This document shows, one piece after another, positions 30,816-39,818 of a stretch of DNA of 53,593 bases (position 1 is its first letter; each line of letters begins with the position of its first letter). Source of the stretch: a virus. Where the stretch lies: positions 1 through 53,593 of IMG/VR virus record IMGVR_UViG_3300009700_000002; one strand, 5' to 3'. The notes below the pieces were generated by a model. That model did not search any database and had not been told where the DNA came from. It saw only the letters and a program-made list of their open reading frames with translations. Both the position numbers and the translations under genes were made by a program.

Positions 30816-31149
30816 GCAGATCCGCCAGAAGCTCCTCGATGCTGGCGAAACGCGGCCCTCGACGCGGCTCGCGCATCGCCGCGATCGTCTTGGCATTGGG
30901 TACGTTCGCCGCCTCGAAGAGGCGAGGTCTTCGACCGGGGAGACTGGCTGTACCGAAGAACAGTTCTTCGATGTCCTCCGTTCGCAGCGCCCCTCGCTCT
31001 ACATCATCGGCAAGAATGCGCAGCGCCAACACGCGCACACGTGCGTCCGCCTCGGCCCGTGTGTGGCCATAGGCATGGCAACCGGGCAATTCCCGCACGT
31101 CAGCGACGTACCGACCTCCCTCACGGTCGAACTCGATGGTCAACTGCAT
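30802..31149 (-). CDS. hybrid antitoxin: HicB-like N-domain with DinJ/RelB-like C-terminus, 115 aa
   Basis: Residues 1-52 are a HicB-type domain (FDREGGRYVADVRELPGCHAYG, abbreviated; TRAEADARVR helix). Residues 80-115 (ANVPNAKTIAAMREPRRG..FASIEELLADL) match the end of DinJ/RelB antitoxins that wraps YafQ/RelE toxins. It lies immediately before yafQ. DinJ normally has an RHH N-domain, so the DNA-binding or dimer part has been swapped. Strong leaderless promoter. Alternative view: a HicB protein that converged on the same tail. Confidence 0.75.
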   Translation of the reverse strand: MQLTIEFDREGGRYVADVRELPGCHAYGHTRAEADARVRVLALRILADDVERGALRTEDIEELFFGTASLPGRRPRLFEAANVPNAKTIAAMREPRRGPRFASIEELLADLHAED

Positions 31150-31155
31150 GCCGCA

Positions 31156-31184
31156 AATGTAGTCGCGTTTGAGGTCTAGGTCAA
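31156..31184 (-). promoter_or_regulatory. leaderless promoter of the YafQ cassette
   Basis: Leftward: TTGACC (31184-31179), 17 nt, TACATT (31161-31156), 6 nt, ATG. One of the best matches in the window. Confidence 0.6.
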
Positions 31185-31201
31185 GTCGAGACCGGTGAGG
31201 T

Positions 31202-31615
31202 TTAGCTCAGGATCATCGGCTCGCGCGCGTCGCGACCGGTCGCGTACGGAGCCGCGAAGAGGGCGATCATCACCGGCATGTCGTCGCGCAGGTTGATCAC
31301 GAGCCAGAAGGCGTCCGCCTCCCACGGCAGGCTCGCGACCTTGTGGGCTGACTGGTGCGCGATCGTGAGGGCGTTGATAATTTTGGCGCCGTTGGGATCG
31401 CTCCGTTTGGTGTCGACGTAGCGTGCGCGCGGCATCGCCTTGAACCCGGACGGATCGTACTCCGCGGTCTCGAGGACGATGTCACCGGTTCGAAACTGCT
31501 GACGCGCCGCGCGGTACGCGCCGAGCACCGCGCCGGGCTCTTGGAAGAGTCGCGTCACGAGGCGCTTGCAGTCGGGGGTCGTTCCGGGGGCGAACTCCAG
31601 GGCGGTTGCGAGCAT
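31202..31615 (-). CDS. hypothetical protein, 137 aa
   Basis: Soluble alpha/beta protein (TRLFQEPGAVLGAYRAARQQF helix; FWLVINLRDDMPVMIALFA strands). No family. TACCGT ends 6 nt before the ATG with TTGACG 18 nt further up. Copy B of the 40-bp motif touches the -35 box, so this gene is a good test case for whether that motif is an operator. Confidence 0.55.
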   Translation of the reverse strand: MLATALEFAPGTTPDCKRLVTRLFQEPGAVLGAYRAARQQFRTGDIVLETAEYDPSGFKAMPRARYVDTKRSDPNGAKIINALTIAHQSAHKVASLPWEADAFWLVINLRDDMPVMIALFAAPYATGRDAREPMILS

Positions 31616-31621
31616 TCCGTC

Positions 31622-31651
31622 ACGGTAGCGCGGGACTCAGCGAATCGTCAA
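31622..31651 (-). promoter_or_regulatory. leaderless promoter for the 31202-31615 gene
   Basis: Leftward: TTGACG (31651-31646), 18 nt, TACCGT (31627-31622), 6 nt, ATG. The -35 box abuts motif copy B. Confidence 0.55.
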
Positions 31652-31691
31652 CGGACATACCCAAGTATGTCCTGAGTATTCCCTAGTTCGG
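31651..31691 (+). repeat. 40-bp motif, copy B
   Basis: ACGGACATAC-CCAA-GTATGTC then CTGA-GTATT-CCCTAGTTCGG. GACATAC and GTATGTC form a perfect 7-bp inverted repeat with a 4-nt centre; a third GTAT follows exactly 11 bp after the second. Confidence 0.7.
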
Positions 31692-31741
31692 TGATTGTAG
31701 CGCGGTTGAGCCGCGTGGTACCGTAGACACGGACAAGAAGA

Positions 31742-32431
31742 TCAGTCATGCAGAGCGGACCGTTCACCGTCACGAGGGAAGTTGACGCGGGCGAACTCGC
31801 CGTGCAGTCGGCGCGCGGCCTCGTCGTACGCCAGCGCGGCGTCCTCTTCGGTGGTGAATCGTCCGAGGTGGATCGTTTTGTAGTCGGATCGGATCGATGC
31901 GCGCCAGTTTCGATCTCGAACCCACCACGACACACCCTTGAACTTCGACGAACCTCTACGACTCGGCGAGTTCATCATGTTCTGCTGAGTGGTCGCCTTA
32001 CGAAGGTTCTCTCTGCGGTTGTCCAGACCGTCTCGGTTGCAGTGGTCTACCTCTTCGGGTGGTTCGCCGAGAAGGTATCGGTGCAAGGAAACGGGAGCCT
32101 TCTTTCCGCCTGCGTCACTTGGTGCTCTACCGCGGATGGCGTACCAGGAGTAAAGACCGCCCGCTTTGCTGCGCGAACGAATGGCGCACCAGTTCCACCG
32201 AGACACGTCGGCAAAATCGGCTTCGTCGACCAAAGCGAACATGCTCTTCGTCAGTGCGATCCATCGAGCACCGGCAACCGATGGTGGTGGAGTTGCGGTG
32301 CGCGTAGCCCGAAGTCTGTTTCGGTAACTCTGCGCGCAACTCTTGTCGCAGAACTGTCTCGGGCTTCTGGTTCCTGCCCGTTTCCCAGCCAGCGACGCGT
32401 TGCATTCGAGACAAGCGTGGTACGTTCCCAT
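31742..32431 (-). CDS. HNH homing-type endonuclease with AP2 DNA-binding domain
   Basis: 229 aa. N-terminal zinc-finger-like CLEC..CDKSC (residues 8-32), a middle domain, an HNH core (LHRYLLGEPPEEVDHCNRDGL and DNRRENLRKAT, read as H..DH..N), and a C-terminal AP2 domain (SKFKGVSWWVRDRNWRASI, LGRFTTEEDAALAYDEAA). This is the layout of phage-borne HNH/AP2 homing endonucleases. GGAGG precedes the ATG. It sits alone between motif copy B and the next operon, as a recent mobile insertion would. Confidence 0.87.
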   Translation of the reverse strand: MGTYHACLECNASLAGKRAGTRSPRQFCDKSCAQSYRNRLRATRTATPPPSVAGARWIALTKSMFALVDEADFADVSRWNWCAIRSRSKAGGLYSWYAIRGRAPSDAGGKKAPVSLHRYLLGEPPEEVDHCNRDGLDNRRENLRKATTQQNMMNSPSRRGSSKFKGVSWWVRDRNWRASIRSDYKTIHLGRFTTEEDAALAYDEAARRLHGEFARVNFPRDGERSALHD

Positions 32432-32513
32432 CGTTCGCCTCCTTCCGTGAGGTCGAGCCAGGCCCCGGCCGGTTGCACGGCGCGGGGCTATTTCAATGCT
32501 GGAGGTCTGTATC

Positions 32514-32705
32514 ATGGAATCGAATAAGATTCACGAAGAAGAACTTTGTTGTGGGTATGCCCGATGCCCGACCGTGAAGCTCTTCGACGACGGCTCCGTC
32601 GAGCTGATAGATGCCGACACTGAGGCCGGTTCGGTCGGCACGATCAAGCTCCGACCCGAAGCCGCCGAGCGACTCGTCCGCCTCCTGACGACGCAGCGGC
32701 GATGA
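32514..32705 (+). CDS. small hypothetical protein, 63 aa
   Basis: ELCCGYARCPTVKLFDDGSVELIDADTE (abbreviated) is a small beta-rich domain with a CC/C cluster, followed by a helix (PEAAERLVRLL). Shine-Dalgarno GGAGG 8 nt upstream. First gene of the rightward operon to 34005; ATGA overlap with the next gene. Confidence 0.55.
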   Translation: MESNKIHEEELCCGYARCPTVKLFDDGSVELIDADTEAGSVGTIKLRPEAAERLVRLLTTQRR

Positions 32706-33004
32706 TCTTCGTCGCGCTCGTCGGCCTGACCCTCATTCTCGTGCGCGGCACGATCTTCCGGCCGTTGCAGCGGGTGTGGCCCGCGCTTTTCCGGTGCAGC
32801 CAGTGCATGGGGATGTGGATCGGTCTCGCGGCGGGCGCGAGCGGAATCGCATCGGTGGACCACGGCCACGGCGTGGATGCCGTCTTGGTCGGCCGCATCG
32901 TCGACGCCGTCCTGGTGGGGGCGGCGACCAGTGTTTTGTCGATAGGTACGGACGCCGTGCTCTTGAAGCTGCTCGGCGATCCGGACGAGGAGAAAGTCCC
33001 ATGA
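32702..33004 (+). CDS. DUF1360-like membrane protein, 100 aa
   Basis: First membrane segment IFVALVGLTLILV, then FRCSQCMGMWIGLAAGASGI with a CxxC at the start of a second helix, the hallmark of small DUF1360-type phage proteins, and a third hydrophobic stretch VDAVLVGAATSVL. Function of the family is unknown. Overlaps its neighbours by 4 nt on both sides. Confidence 0.6.
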   Translation: MIFVALVGLTLILVRGTIFRPLQRVWPALFRCSQCMGMWIGLAAGASGIASVDHGHGVDAVLVGRIVDAVLVGAATSVLSIGTDAVLLKLLGDPDEEKVP

Positions 33005-33549
33005 GGCGACGGCTCACCACCCTCCGCGCGAAGCAGGGGCATTCGCAGAACGGCGCTCCAAGGGCCCTCATTGACCTGGCGGTGTACCGGGAACACCGGG
33101 CCGTTCAGGATAGTTTCGCGGCACCTTGGGATCCAGCGTACAGCGGCTGGACCAACGCCAGGCGGCCGCGTGATTTCGCCATCAGCTTACGAAACATCAA
33201 GAACATCGGGAGCATGGGTCCCTCGGTGGCCGTTGCCCATGCGCTTCCCGCCGACCCGATGACGGAATGGACGGAGCTCGCAAAGAGGGTCCCGATCGAC
33301 GCGCTCCGTCGGTACCAAGCGCAAACCGACGAAGCCGTCCAGAAGGGTGCCGTTCGCGGCCGCGGCTGCCTGTGGCCGGACCCGGCCATCCGACTCGCCA
33401 ACCCCCAGACCCCGGCCGGAGCGCACTGGGTGCACATGGCCCTGCAGCTCACGGCCGAGGAGGCGGCGGCCGTGCGGGCCAGCATGAACAAGGTCGTCGA
33501 AGATCGAGAATCGGCAAAATTAGGAGAAGTCCCATGCGTAGAAAAATGA
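33001..33549 (+). CDS. MRRxLxxL/QNGAPR family protein 1, 182 aa
   Basis: First of three adjacent paralogues. Shared blocks: MRRRLTTLRAKQG, QNGAPRALIDLAVYREH and YSGWTNARRPRDFAISLR. Unlike the other two it carries a 110-residue extension with a helical C-terminal domain. Family unknown. The basic start and Arg/Pro-rich block suggest nucleic-acid or capsid contact. Confidence 0.6.
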   Translation: MRRRLTTLRAKQGHSQNGAPRALIDLAVYREHRAVQDSFAAPWDPAYSGWTNARRPRDFAISLRNIKNIGSMGPSVAVAHALPADPMTEWTELAKRVPIDALRRYQAQTDEAVQKGAVRGRGCLWPDPAIRLANPQTPAGAHWVHMALQLTAEEAAAVRASMNKVVEDRESAKLGEVPCVEK

Positions 33550-33755
33550 CGACCTTGAAGTGCAAATCCGGTGGTGTGCAGAACAGCAACGGCGCCGGTC
33601 ATCCTCGGTCGCTCATCGACGAGTCAACGTACCGCGAGCACCGCAACTTTGTCGCCGTCGACACCCACTGGCCGGCGCAGTTCAGCGGCTGGAGCAACGC
33701 GTCCCGCCCGCGCGATTTCGCCATCACGTTGCGGCACGTACGGCCGCTGTCATGA
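33534..33755 (+). CDS. MRRxLxxL/QNGAPR family protein 2, 73 aa
   Basis: MRRKMTTLKCKSG, GAGHPRSLIDESTYREH and FSGWSNASRPRDFAITLR. Starts inside the end of paralogue 1 (16-nt overlap) with GGAG in front. Possibly the minimal form of the family. Confidence 0.6.
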   Translation: MRRKMTTLKCKSGGVQNSNGAGHPRSLIDESTYREHRNFVAVDTHWPAQFSGWSNASRPRDFAITLRHVRPLS

Positions 33756-33774
33756 GACGAAAAAAGGAGAACCG

Positions 33775-34005
33775 ATGCGCCGAAAATTGAAAAACCTGAA
33801 AAACAAGTCGGGTGCTACCCAGAACGGCGCACCCCGCCAGCTCCTCGACGAGGCGGTGTACCGCGAACATCTCGCGCACATCTCGGGCCTGATCGGACAG
33901 AAGGTCTACGACTCGGAGTACTCCGGCTGGAGCTGGGCTTCGCGTCCTCGTGATCAGGCCATCAGTCTGCGATCCCCCAACCAACACGAGTCTCCTCCGG
34001 GATAG
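33775..34005 (+). CDS. MRRxLxxL/QNGAPR family protein 3, 76 aa
   Basis: MRRKLKNLKNKSG, QNGAPRQLLDEAVYREH and YSGWSWASRPRDQAISLR. AAGGAG precedes the start. Last of the array; the collagen-like genes follow after 63 nt. Confidence 0.6.
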   Translation: MRRKLKNLKNKSGATQNGAPRQLLDEAVYREHLAHISGLIGQKVYDSEYSGWSWASRPRDQAISLRSPNQHESPPG

Positions 34006-34068
34006 GTCTTACCTTTACGCGTCCTTTTTTTACCCCCTCAGTCACCGTCATCAAGGCAATCCATCACC

Positions 34069-35250
34069 ATGAGCTTCGTCATCGGCCGCGGACGGACCGC
34101 ACGCGAGACGTACCCGACCGCACTGGGATCGGGCGGCGGAGGCGGCACGGGCCCGACCGGACCGAGCCAGGGGCCGTCGGGGGCAACAGGAACGACTGGA
34201 GCTACGGGAGCGACAGGATCCGGGCCCACCGGCGCGACGGGCCCCGCGTCCACCGTCACGGGGCCGACCGGCGCGACGGGTCCCGCAGGAACCGCATCGG
34301 GCACGGGTGCCACCGGTCCGACGGGAGCCGCGTCCACGGGCGCTACGGGAGCGACGGGTGCCACCGGTGCCGGATCGACGGGACCAACCGGCGCTGGTGG
34401 TCTCACGTTGCACGTGCTGAATTTTACGGGAGCCACCGGAGCGTGGGTGGTGCCCGCAGGAGTGACGGGGGCCAGCTACGAAATCTACGGCGGCGGAGGA
34501 GGCGGCGCCGGAGCTCAGGCTGGAGCCACGAGCGGAACCGGATCCAATGGGGGAGGGGGAGGCGGCGGATCGCTGCTCGCCACCGGGGTGATGACGGGGT
34601 TGACTCCCGCCGATTCGCTCACGATCGCCGTGGGTGCGGGGGGTGCGGGGGGTGCGGCCAACACCAACGGGTCGCCCGGCGGAGAGTCATCCATCGTTTC
34701 GCTGGCTCACGCCCTCACGTTAGTCGTCGCAGCGGGCGCGTCCGGCGGAACCGCCATCGGATCGGGCGACGCATCCGCAGCGCCCGGCGGAGGGCCTCCG
34801 GTGACCTCCCGCGCCACCACCGTCACGAACTTCCTGCCCATGAGCACTTCACCCGCTCAGGGTGGATCGGGAGGAGGGTCGGGCCTGCTGCTCGTGGGCA
34901 ATACCGCCGCCCTCGACGGCAACGACAATCCCGACAGCACCGGGCAGCATGGCGGCCTCGGGGGCGCGACCGGCACTGCATCCCCCGGATCCCCCGGCTT
35001 CGGCGGCGGCGGAGGTGGGTGCGGACCCAACATCTTCGGCGGTGCGGGCGACGGGGCCACCGGCGGGGCGGGGGGTAACGGAGGATCGACCACGGGGGTC
35101 AACGGCAGCCCAGGCAACAGCGCCGTCGCCAACAGCGGATCGGGTGGCGGGGGTGGCGGAGCCGGAGGCAACGGAACGGTTACTCCAGGCACCGGAGGGG
35201 CGGGCGGCAACGGAGGCTCGGGAGGAGTGCGCATCGCGTGGCTCGCGTGA
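34069..35250 (+). CDS. collagen-like fibre protein, 393 aa
   Basis: Tag [16 protein letters not shown], a Gly-rich hinge, about 28 collagen triplets of the TGPTGATG type (residues 30-112), then a Gly-rich C-terminal domain (113-393) with GGxGGNGG loops that ends GGVRIAWLA. Such Gly-rich ends are typical of phage fibre tips. Collagen triplets in phages form trimeric rods. Predicted trimeric fibre of the particle. It is one unit of the larger protein that follows. Confidence 0.85.
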   Translation: MSFVIGRGRTARETYPTALGSGGGGGTGPTGPSQGPSGATGTTGATGATGSGPTGATGPASTVTGPTGATGPAGTASGTGATGPTGAASTGATGATGATGAGSTGPTGAGGLTLHVLNFTGATGAWVVPAGVTGASYEIYGGGGGGAGAQAGATSGTGSNGGGGGGGSLLATGVMTGLTPADSLTIAVGAGGAGGAANTNGSPGGESSIVSLAHALTLVVAAGASGGTAIGSGDASAAPGGGPPVTSRATTVTNFLPMSTSPAQGGSGGGSGLLLVGNTAALDGNDNPDSTGQHGGLGGATGTASPGSPGFGGGGGGCGPNIFGGAGDGATGGAGGNGGSTTGVNGSPGNSAVANSGSGGGGGGAGGNGTVTPGTGGAGGNGGSGGVRIAWLA

Positions 35251-35263
35251 GAGGGAGATCCGA

Positions 35264-38200
35264 ATGAGTTTCATCATCGGCCGCGGACGGACCGCACGCG
35301 AGACGTACCCGACCGCACCGGGATCGGGCGGCGGTGGCACGGGGCCGACCGGACCGAGCCAAGGGCCGACCGGAATGACCGGGGCGACTGGTTCGACGGG
35401 TGCAACCGGTCCGTCCACCACAGGCCCGACCGGTGCAACAGGGGCTGCATCCACCGTAACAGGACCGACGGGATCGACCGGTCCGTCCACCACCGGCCCG
35501 ACCGGAGCGACAGGCGCCGCATCGACCGTCACGGGACCGACCGGCGCGTCGGGCGCCACGGGACCGGCGGGTAGCGCCACCAACACCGGCGCAACGGGAA
35601 CCACGGGCCCGACCGGAAGCACGGGGGCGACGGGTGCCGCATCGACAGTGACAGGCCCGACAGGGGCGGCATCCACCGGAGCCACCGGGAACACGGGACC
35701 GACCGGAGCAGCATCGATCATCACCGGTCCGACGGGAGCCACAGGAGCGCTCGGGACCGGTCCGACGGGAGCGTCTGGGCCGACGGGAGCCGCATCCACC
35801 GTCACGGGGCCCACGGGATCGACGGGATCGACCGGGCCCGCAGGCAGTGCAACCAACACAGGCGCGACAGGAACCAAAGGTCCGACCGGAAGCACGGGCC
35901 CAACCGGAGCCGCATCCACCGTCACCGGCGCGACCGGGGTGACGGGACCGCTCGGAACCGGACCGACAGGAACCACGGGCGCCGCATCCACAGTCACGGG
36001 ACCCACGGGCGCATCGGGCGCGACCGGCCCAGCAGGTAGCGCAACCAATACCGGTGCGACGGGACCGACCGGCACGACGGGATCCACGGGTCCGGCAGGC
36101 ACCGCGTCCAACACCGGCGCCACCGGCGCCACCGGACCGACGGGAGCGGGAGCAACGGGACCGGCAGGCACCGCGTCCAACACCGGCGCGACGGGAACCA
36201 AAGGTCCGACCGGAAGCACGGGACCGACGGGAGCGTCCGGCGCAGCGACCAACACCGGCGCGACGGGATCGACCGGCCCAACGGGTTCAGTGGGTCCGGC
36301 AGGCACCGCATCGAACACCGGCGCCACCGGGACGACCGGTCCAACGGGATCGACGGGATCGACGGGGCCTGCGGGCAGCGCGACCAACACAGGTGCGACG
36401 GGAACTTCGGGCCCGACCGGAAGTACGGGTCCAACCGGAGCGTCCGGTGCAGCGACCAACACGGGAGCGACCGGCCCGAGCGGGCCGACGGGATCCACCG
36501 GTCCGGCGGGCACTGCGTCGAATACAGGCGCCACGGGGGCCACCGGCCCGACGGGAGCGATGGGATCGACCGGGCCGACGGGATCCACCGGACCGATCTT
36601 CCCGGGAGCGAGTTTCGTCGCCACTTCTTCGCAACCGTTCGTCGTGCCGCCGGGCATCACGACCATGCGCGCGACGATCGTCCCCGCCGGAGGTGGAGGC
36701 GCGGGCGGCAACGGCGGCAACGCCAGTGCGGACGGATCGAACGGAGGGGGAGGCGGCGGCGGAGCGCTCGAATCCACGCAGGTGATGATCGCGGTCATCC
36801 CCGGCGACACACTCCAGCTCACCGTCGGACTCGGCGGCGCAGGCGGGGTGGGTGGTGCGGCCCTATTGCCCGGATCGAACGGATCGCCGGGCGGCCTCTC
36901 GAGCGTCGCCTCGATCGCACACCTCACGGTCTACGCGCAGGCGGCCGGGGCCTCCGGCGGGTCGGCTGCCCAAGATCTCGTCAGTGGCACCGGCCCTGGT
37001 GGCGGTCCTCCCGTCACAGCCGACGGGCTCACGGTCGTAAACATCGGTCCACTCGCGCAGCTCGCGCCCGCGCAGGGCGGGTACGGCGGGTCGGCCGCAT
37101 TCACGAACACAGCGACAGCCTCGTTCGGCAACGACAACCCGGCGGGATACATCGGGGGTGCGGGCGGCGCGAACGGGTCGATCATCTCGGGTCAGGCGGG
37201 CGGGTTCGGCGGCGGCGGCGGCGGCGGCGGTCCGCTGGGGATCGGCGGCGCCGGAGGCGCTGGCGGCAACGGTGCGGCCGGAACCGGTGTCGCTGGGTCA
37301 GCAGGATCCAACGCGCCCGCCAACAGCGGCGCAGGAGGAGGAGGCGCTGGCGCGGGCGGCAACGGTTCCACGGGCGGCGTGGGCGGCACGGGCGGCAACG
37401 GCGGCAGCGCGGAGATCATCCTCGAGTGGGGTGCCGGCATTCAAGGAATGACCGGCCCCACCGGACCGTCCGGTGGCCCGATCGGGCCGACCGGTGCAAC
37501 GTCGACCGTCACGGGACCGACCGGAGCATCGATCACGGGTCCGACCGGTGCCGCATCCACCGTCACCGGACCGACGGGCGCCACCGGCCACGCGTCCACA
37601 GGCCCGACGGGAGCCACATCCACCGTCACCGGCCCAACGGGTGCAACAGGACCGCTTGGAACCGGCCCGACGGGAACGTCAGGACCGACGGGTGCTGCAT
37701 CCACAGTCACGGGACCGACAGGTGCGTCGGGGTCGACCGGACCTGCAGGCAGTGCATCGTCCACGGGTGCGACCGGACCGGCGGGCGCCACCGGCGCCAT
37801 CGCCACGGGACCGACGGGAGCCGCTGGAGCCGCATCAACCGTCACCGGCCCGACCGGCGCGACGGGGGCTGCATCGACCGGAAGCACCGGCCCCACCGGA
37901 GCAGCGTCCATCGTCACGGGGCCAACAGGGGGTGCGTCCACCGTCACGGGTCCGACAGGAGCGGCGTCAACAATCACCGGTCCAACGGGGGCATCGGGAT
38001 CGACCGGATCCACGGGACCGGCGGGCGCGGCGTCCGCCACGGGAGCGACCGGACCGACAGGCGCCACCGGCGCGACTTCGACCGGACCCACGGGAGCGGC
38101 GTCGACCGTCACCGGTCCAACGGGAGCGCTTGGAACCGGGCCGACGGGGGCTGCATCGTTCGTCACAGGCCCGACAGGGGGCAAAGGATCGACAGGGCCG

Positions 38201-39238
38201 ACGGGAGCCGCATCGACCGTCACCGGACCGACGGGCCCTTCAGGTCCGACGGGTGCCGCTTCGACTGTGACCGGACCGACGGGGACGACCGGTCTGTCGG
38301 TCACCGGCCCGACCGGTGCGGCATCCACGGTCACTGGACCGACCGGATCGACGGGCACCAAAGGAACCACGGGTCCGACCGGAGCGGGAGCCTCGACGGC
38401 GACACTCAAGTCGCAGATATTCACCGCGGGAGGGACCTTCGCCGTCCCGGCCGGCGTTACGACGATGCAGGCGTGGGGCTACGGCGGTGGCGGCGGAGGG
38501 GCCTGCGGTGCGACGGGTCAAGTGGGGACCAGCCAGTCGTACGGGGGTGGCGGTGGTGGAACCGCCACTCCGCAGTATGAACCCATGATTTCGACCGTTC
38601 CTGGGGACGTGCTCACCGTCAGCATCGGTGCGGGCGGCGCTGGCGCCGGCGCCGCTTCCAATGCCAACGGAGGCCGTGGCAATGTGTCAACCGTTTTTTC
38701 TGTCGCGCACGCCACCACGTACGCCGAATTTCCTGGCGCTTCTGGCGGGACCAACAACCCGCTAAGCGTTGCGACCTCCGCTCCTGGGGTGGCTGGCGGT
38801 GGACCCCCCATCACTTCCGGCGCAGCCACCGTAGAATACCTTTTTTACAGTGTTGCCCTCGGGCAAGGCGGTCCAGGCACGGGTGGCAGTGGTTCGCCTT
38901 TTGGTGCAGGACTCGATAGCGCGGTTGGTAGCTCAGGAGGAGCCGCAGGTGCTGCGGGAGCTACCTCCACGGGCCAGATGGGCGGTCTCGGTGGTGGTGG
39001 AGGCGGTGGCAGCAACCTCATCGGCGGCAGCGCGTCGCCCGGTGCGGCCGGAGGCAACGGAAACGCCGTCTCAGGCACCATAGGCGGTGACGGTGCCAAT
39101 GCAACCAATGCGCTGGCGAACTCCGGCAGTGGTGGCGGCGGTGGTGGCGGCGGAGGATCGGGCAGCTCGGCGGGTGGTGAGGGTGGCGGGGGTGGAAATG
39201 GGGGTAGTGGTCTCGTCGTCCTGATGTGGGTGGGCTAA
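35264..39238 (+). CDS. giant two-unit collagen-like fibre protein, 1324 aa
   Basis: Same tag ([16 protein letters not shown]), then collagen region 1 (residues 28-445), Gly-rich domain 1 (446-725), collagen region 2 (726-1045) and Gly-rich domain 2 (1046-1324). Both Gly-rich domains share GQGG or AQGG-GG blocks and the end pattern GGNGGSxxxxxxW/G with the 34069 protein. It looks like two fused copies of that protein. Triplets are mostly GPT, GAT and GST, rich in Thr, which could be sites for O-glycosylation by the downstream operon. No bacterial lysyl hydroxylase is seen. GAGGGAG precedes the ATG. Confidence 0.88.
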   Translation: MSFIIGRGRTARETYPTAPGSGGGGTGPTGPSQGPTGMTGATGSTGATGPSTTGPTGATGAASTVTGPTGSTGPSTTGPTGATGAASTVTGPTGASGATGPAGSATNTGATGTTGPTGSTGATGAASTVTGPTGAASTGATGNTGPTGAASIITGPTGATGALGTGPTGASGPTGAASTVTGPTGSTGSTGPAGSATNTGATGTKGPTGSTGPTGAASTVTGATGVTGPLGTGPTGTTGAASTVTGPTGASGATGPAGSATNTGATGPTGTTGSTGPAGTASNTGATGATGPTGAGATGPAGTASNTGATGTKGPTGSTGPTGASGAATNTGATGSTGPTGSVGPAGTASNTGATGTTGPTGSTGSTGPAGSATNTGATGTSGPTGSTGPTGASGAATNTGATGPSGPTGSTGPAGTASNTGATGATGPTGAMGSTGPTGSTGPIFPGASFVATSSQPFVVPPGITTMRATIVPAGGGGAGGNGGNASADGSNGGGGGGGALESTQVMIAVIPGDTLQLTVGLGGAGGVGGAALLPGSNGSPGGLSSVASIAHLTVYAQAAGASGGSAAQDLVSGTGPGGGPPVTADGLTVVNIGPLAQLAPAQGGYGGSAAFTNTATASFGNDNPAGYIGGAGGANGSIISGQAGGFGGGGGGGGPLGIGGAGGAGGNGAAGTGVAGSAGSNAPANSGAGGGGAGAGGNGSTGGVGGTGGNGGSAEIILEWGAGIQGMTGPTGPSGGPIGPTGATSTVTGPTGASITGPTGAASTVTGPTGATGHASTGPTGATSTVTGPTGATGPLGTGPTGTSGPTGAASTVTGPTGASGSTGPAGSASSTGATGPAGATGAIATGPTGAAGAASTVTGPTGATGAASTGSTGPTGAASIVTGPTGGASTVTGPTGAASTITGPTGASGSTGSTGPAGAASATGATGPTGATGATSTGPTGAASTVTGPTGALGTGPTGAASFVTGPTGGKGSTGPTGAASTVTGPTGPSGPTGAASTVTGPTGTTGLSVTGPTGAASTVTGPTGSTGTKGTTGPTGAGASTATLKSQIFTAGGTFAVPAGVTTMQAWGYGGGGGGACGATGQVGTSQSYGGGGGGTATPQYEPMISTVPGDVLTVSIGAGGAGAGAASNANGGRGNVSTVFSVAHATTYAEFPGASGGTNNPLSVATSAPGVAGGGPPITSGAATVEYLFYSVALGQGGPGTGGSGSPFGAGLDSAVGSSGGAAGAAGATSTGQMGGLGGGGGGGSNLIGGSASPGAAGGNGNAVSGTIGGDGANATNALANSGSGGGGGGGGGSGSSAGGEGGGGGNGGSGLVVLMWVG

Positions 39239-39242
39239 CTCG

Positions 39243-39650
39243 ATGAGCTTCGTCATCGGGCGAGGGCGACGCGCAAGCGAGACGTACCCGACCGCGCCTA
39301 CGGGTGGAAGCGGTTCATCCGGACCGGTCCCGTGGACGAGGCCGAACGCCAACATCTACAACGCACCGAGCTCACGGAATCAATGGATCCTGCTCACCTC
39401 GGAGAGCGCCGTCAACCTGCCCTCCGCCGCGAGCGTCCAAGAGGCCGACGTGGTCGTCATCAAAGTGCGCAGCCTGGACAACCCGTGCGTGGTTACCCCG
39501 AGCCCGCCGATCACGATCGAGAACCCGGCCGCTCCGGGCGACTTCAGCGCCACCAGCGTTTCCTTGTCCACGAGCGGCGAAGTGGCGCGGTGGAAGTACA
39601 CCGCCAACTCGGGCCAAACCGGCGCCGAGCAAGCCTACATCCTCTGGTGA
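39243..39650 (+). CDS. tagged short fibre-type protein, 135 aa
   Basis: Starts [19 protein letters not shown], 4 nt after the giant fibre gene. No collagen triplets; residues 30-135 form a compact beta domain (WILLTSESAVNLPSAAS, DVVVIKVRSL, WKYTANSGQTG) that resembles the small beta-sandwich tip domains of phage fibres. Probably a collar or tip partner. Confidence 0.7.
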   Translation: MSFVIGRGRRASETYPTAPTGGSGSSGPVPWTRPNANIYNAPSSRNQWILLTSESAVNLPSAASVQEADVVVIKVRSLDNPCVVTPSPPITIENPAAPGDFSATSVSLSTSGEVARWKYTANSGQTGAEQAYILW

Positions 39651-39680
39651 TCGGGTGATTATCCACCTCTGGGGAATCGG

Positions 39681-39707
39681 GTGAGTTTCATCGTCGGTCG
39701 CAGCTAA
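39681..39707 (+). pseudogene. truncated relic of a tagged fibre gene
   Basis: GTG start followed by SFIVGRS and a stop. This is the MSFxIGR tag cut off. The preceding 18 bases (CCTCTGG..ATCGGGTGA, 39666-39684) nearly repeat the end of the 39243 gene (39640-39658), consistent with a duplicated and then deleted copy. Confidence 0.45.
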
Positions 39708-39718
39708 GTATCTCCCGA

Positions 39719-39748
39719 TTGACGGTGGGTGACAGTCCGGTTTACGGT
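39719..39748 (+). promoter_or_regulatory. promoter of the sugar-modification operon
   Basis: TTGACG (39719-39724), 18 nt, TACGGT (39743-39748). Unlike most genes here it leaves a leader of about 55 nt before the first coding start. Confidence 0.5.
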
Positions 39749-39779
39749 AGCCGGAATGCGCCGTTCGGACCTCGAGAGG

Positions 39780-39818
39780 ATGGCCATGCAGCCGCCGTAC
39801 GCGGCCGGCGATGGGTAA
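39780..39818 (+). CDS. possible 12-residue leader peptide
   Basis: ATG at 39780 (GAGAGG just before) encodes MAMQPPYAAGDG and stops at 39818, overlapping the epimerase ATG at 39811. The epimerase itself lacks a good ribosome site, so it may rely on translation of this leader. Could be chance. Confidence 0.3.
   Translation: MAMQPPYAAGDG

Noticed and set aside
34160-38400. Collagen-coding GPT/GAT triplets as a DNA satellite
   Set aside because: The repeat is at protein level; codons vary widely between triplets and the frame stays open, so selection is on the protein.
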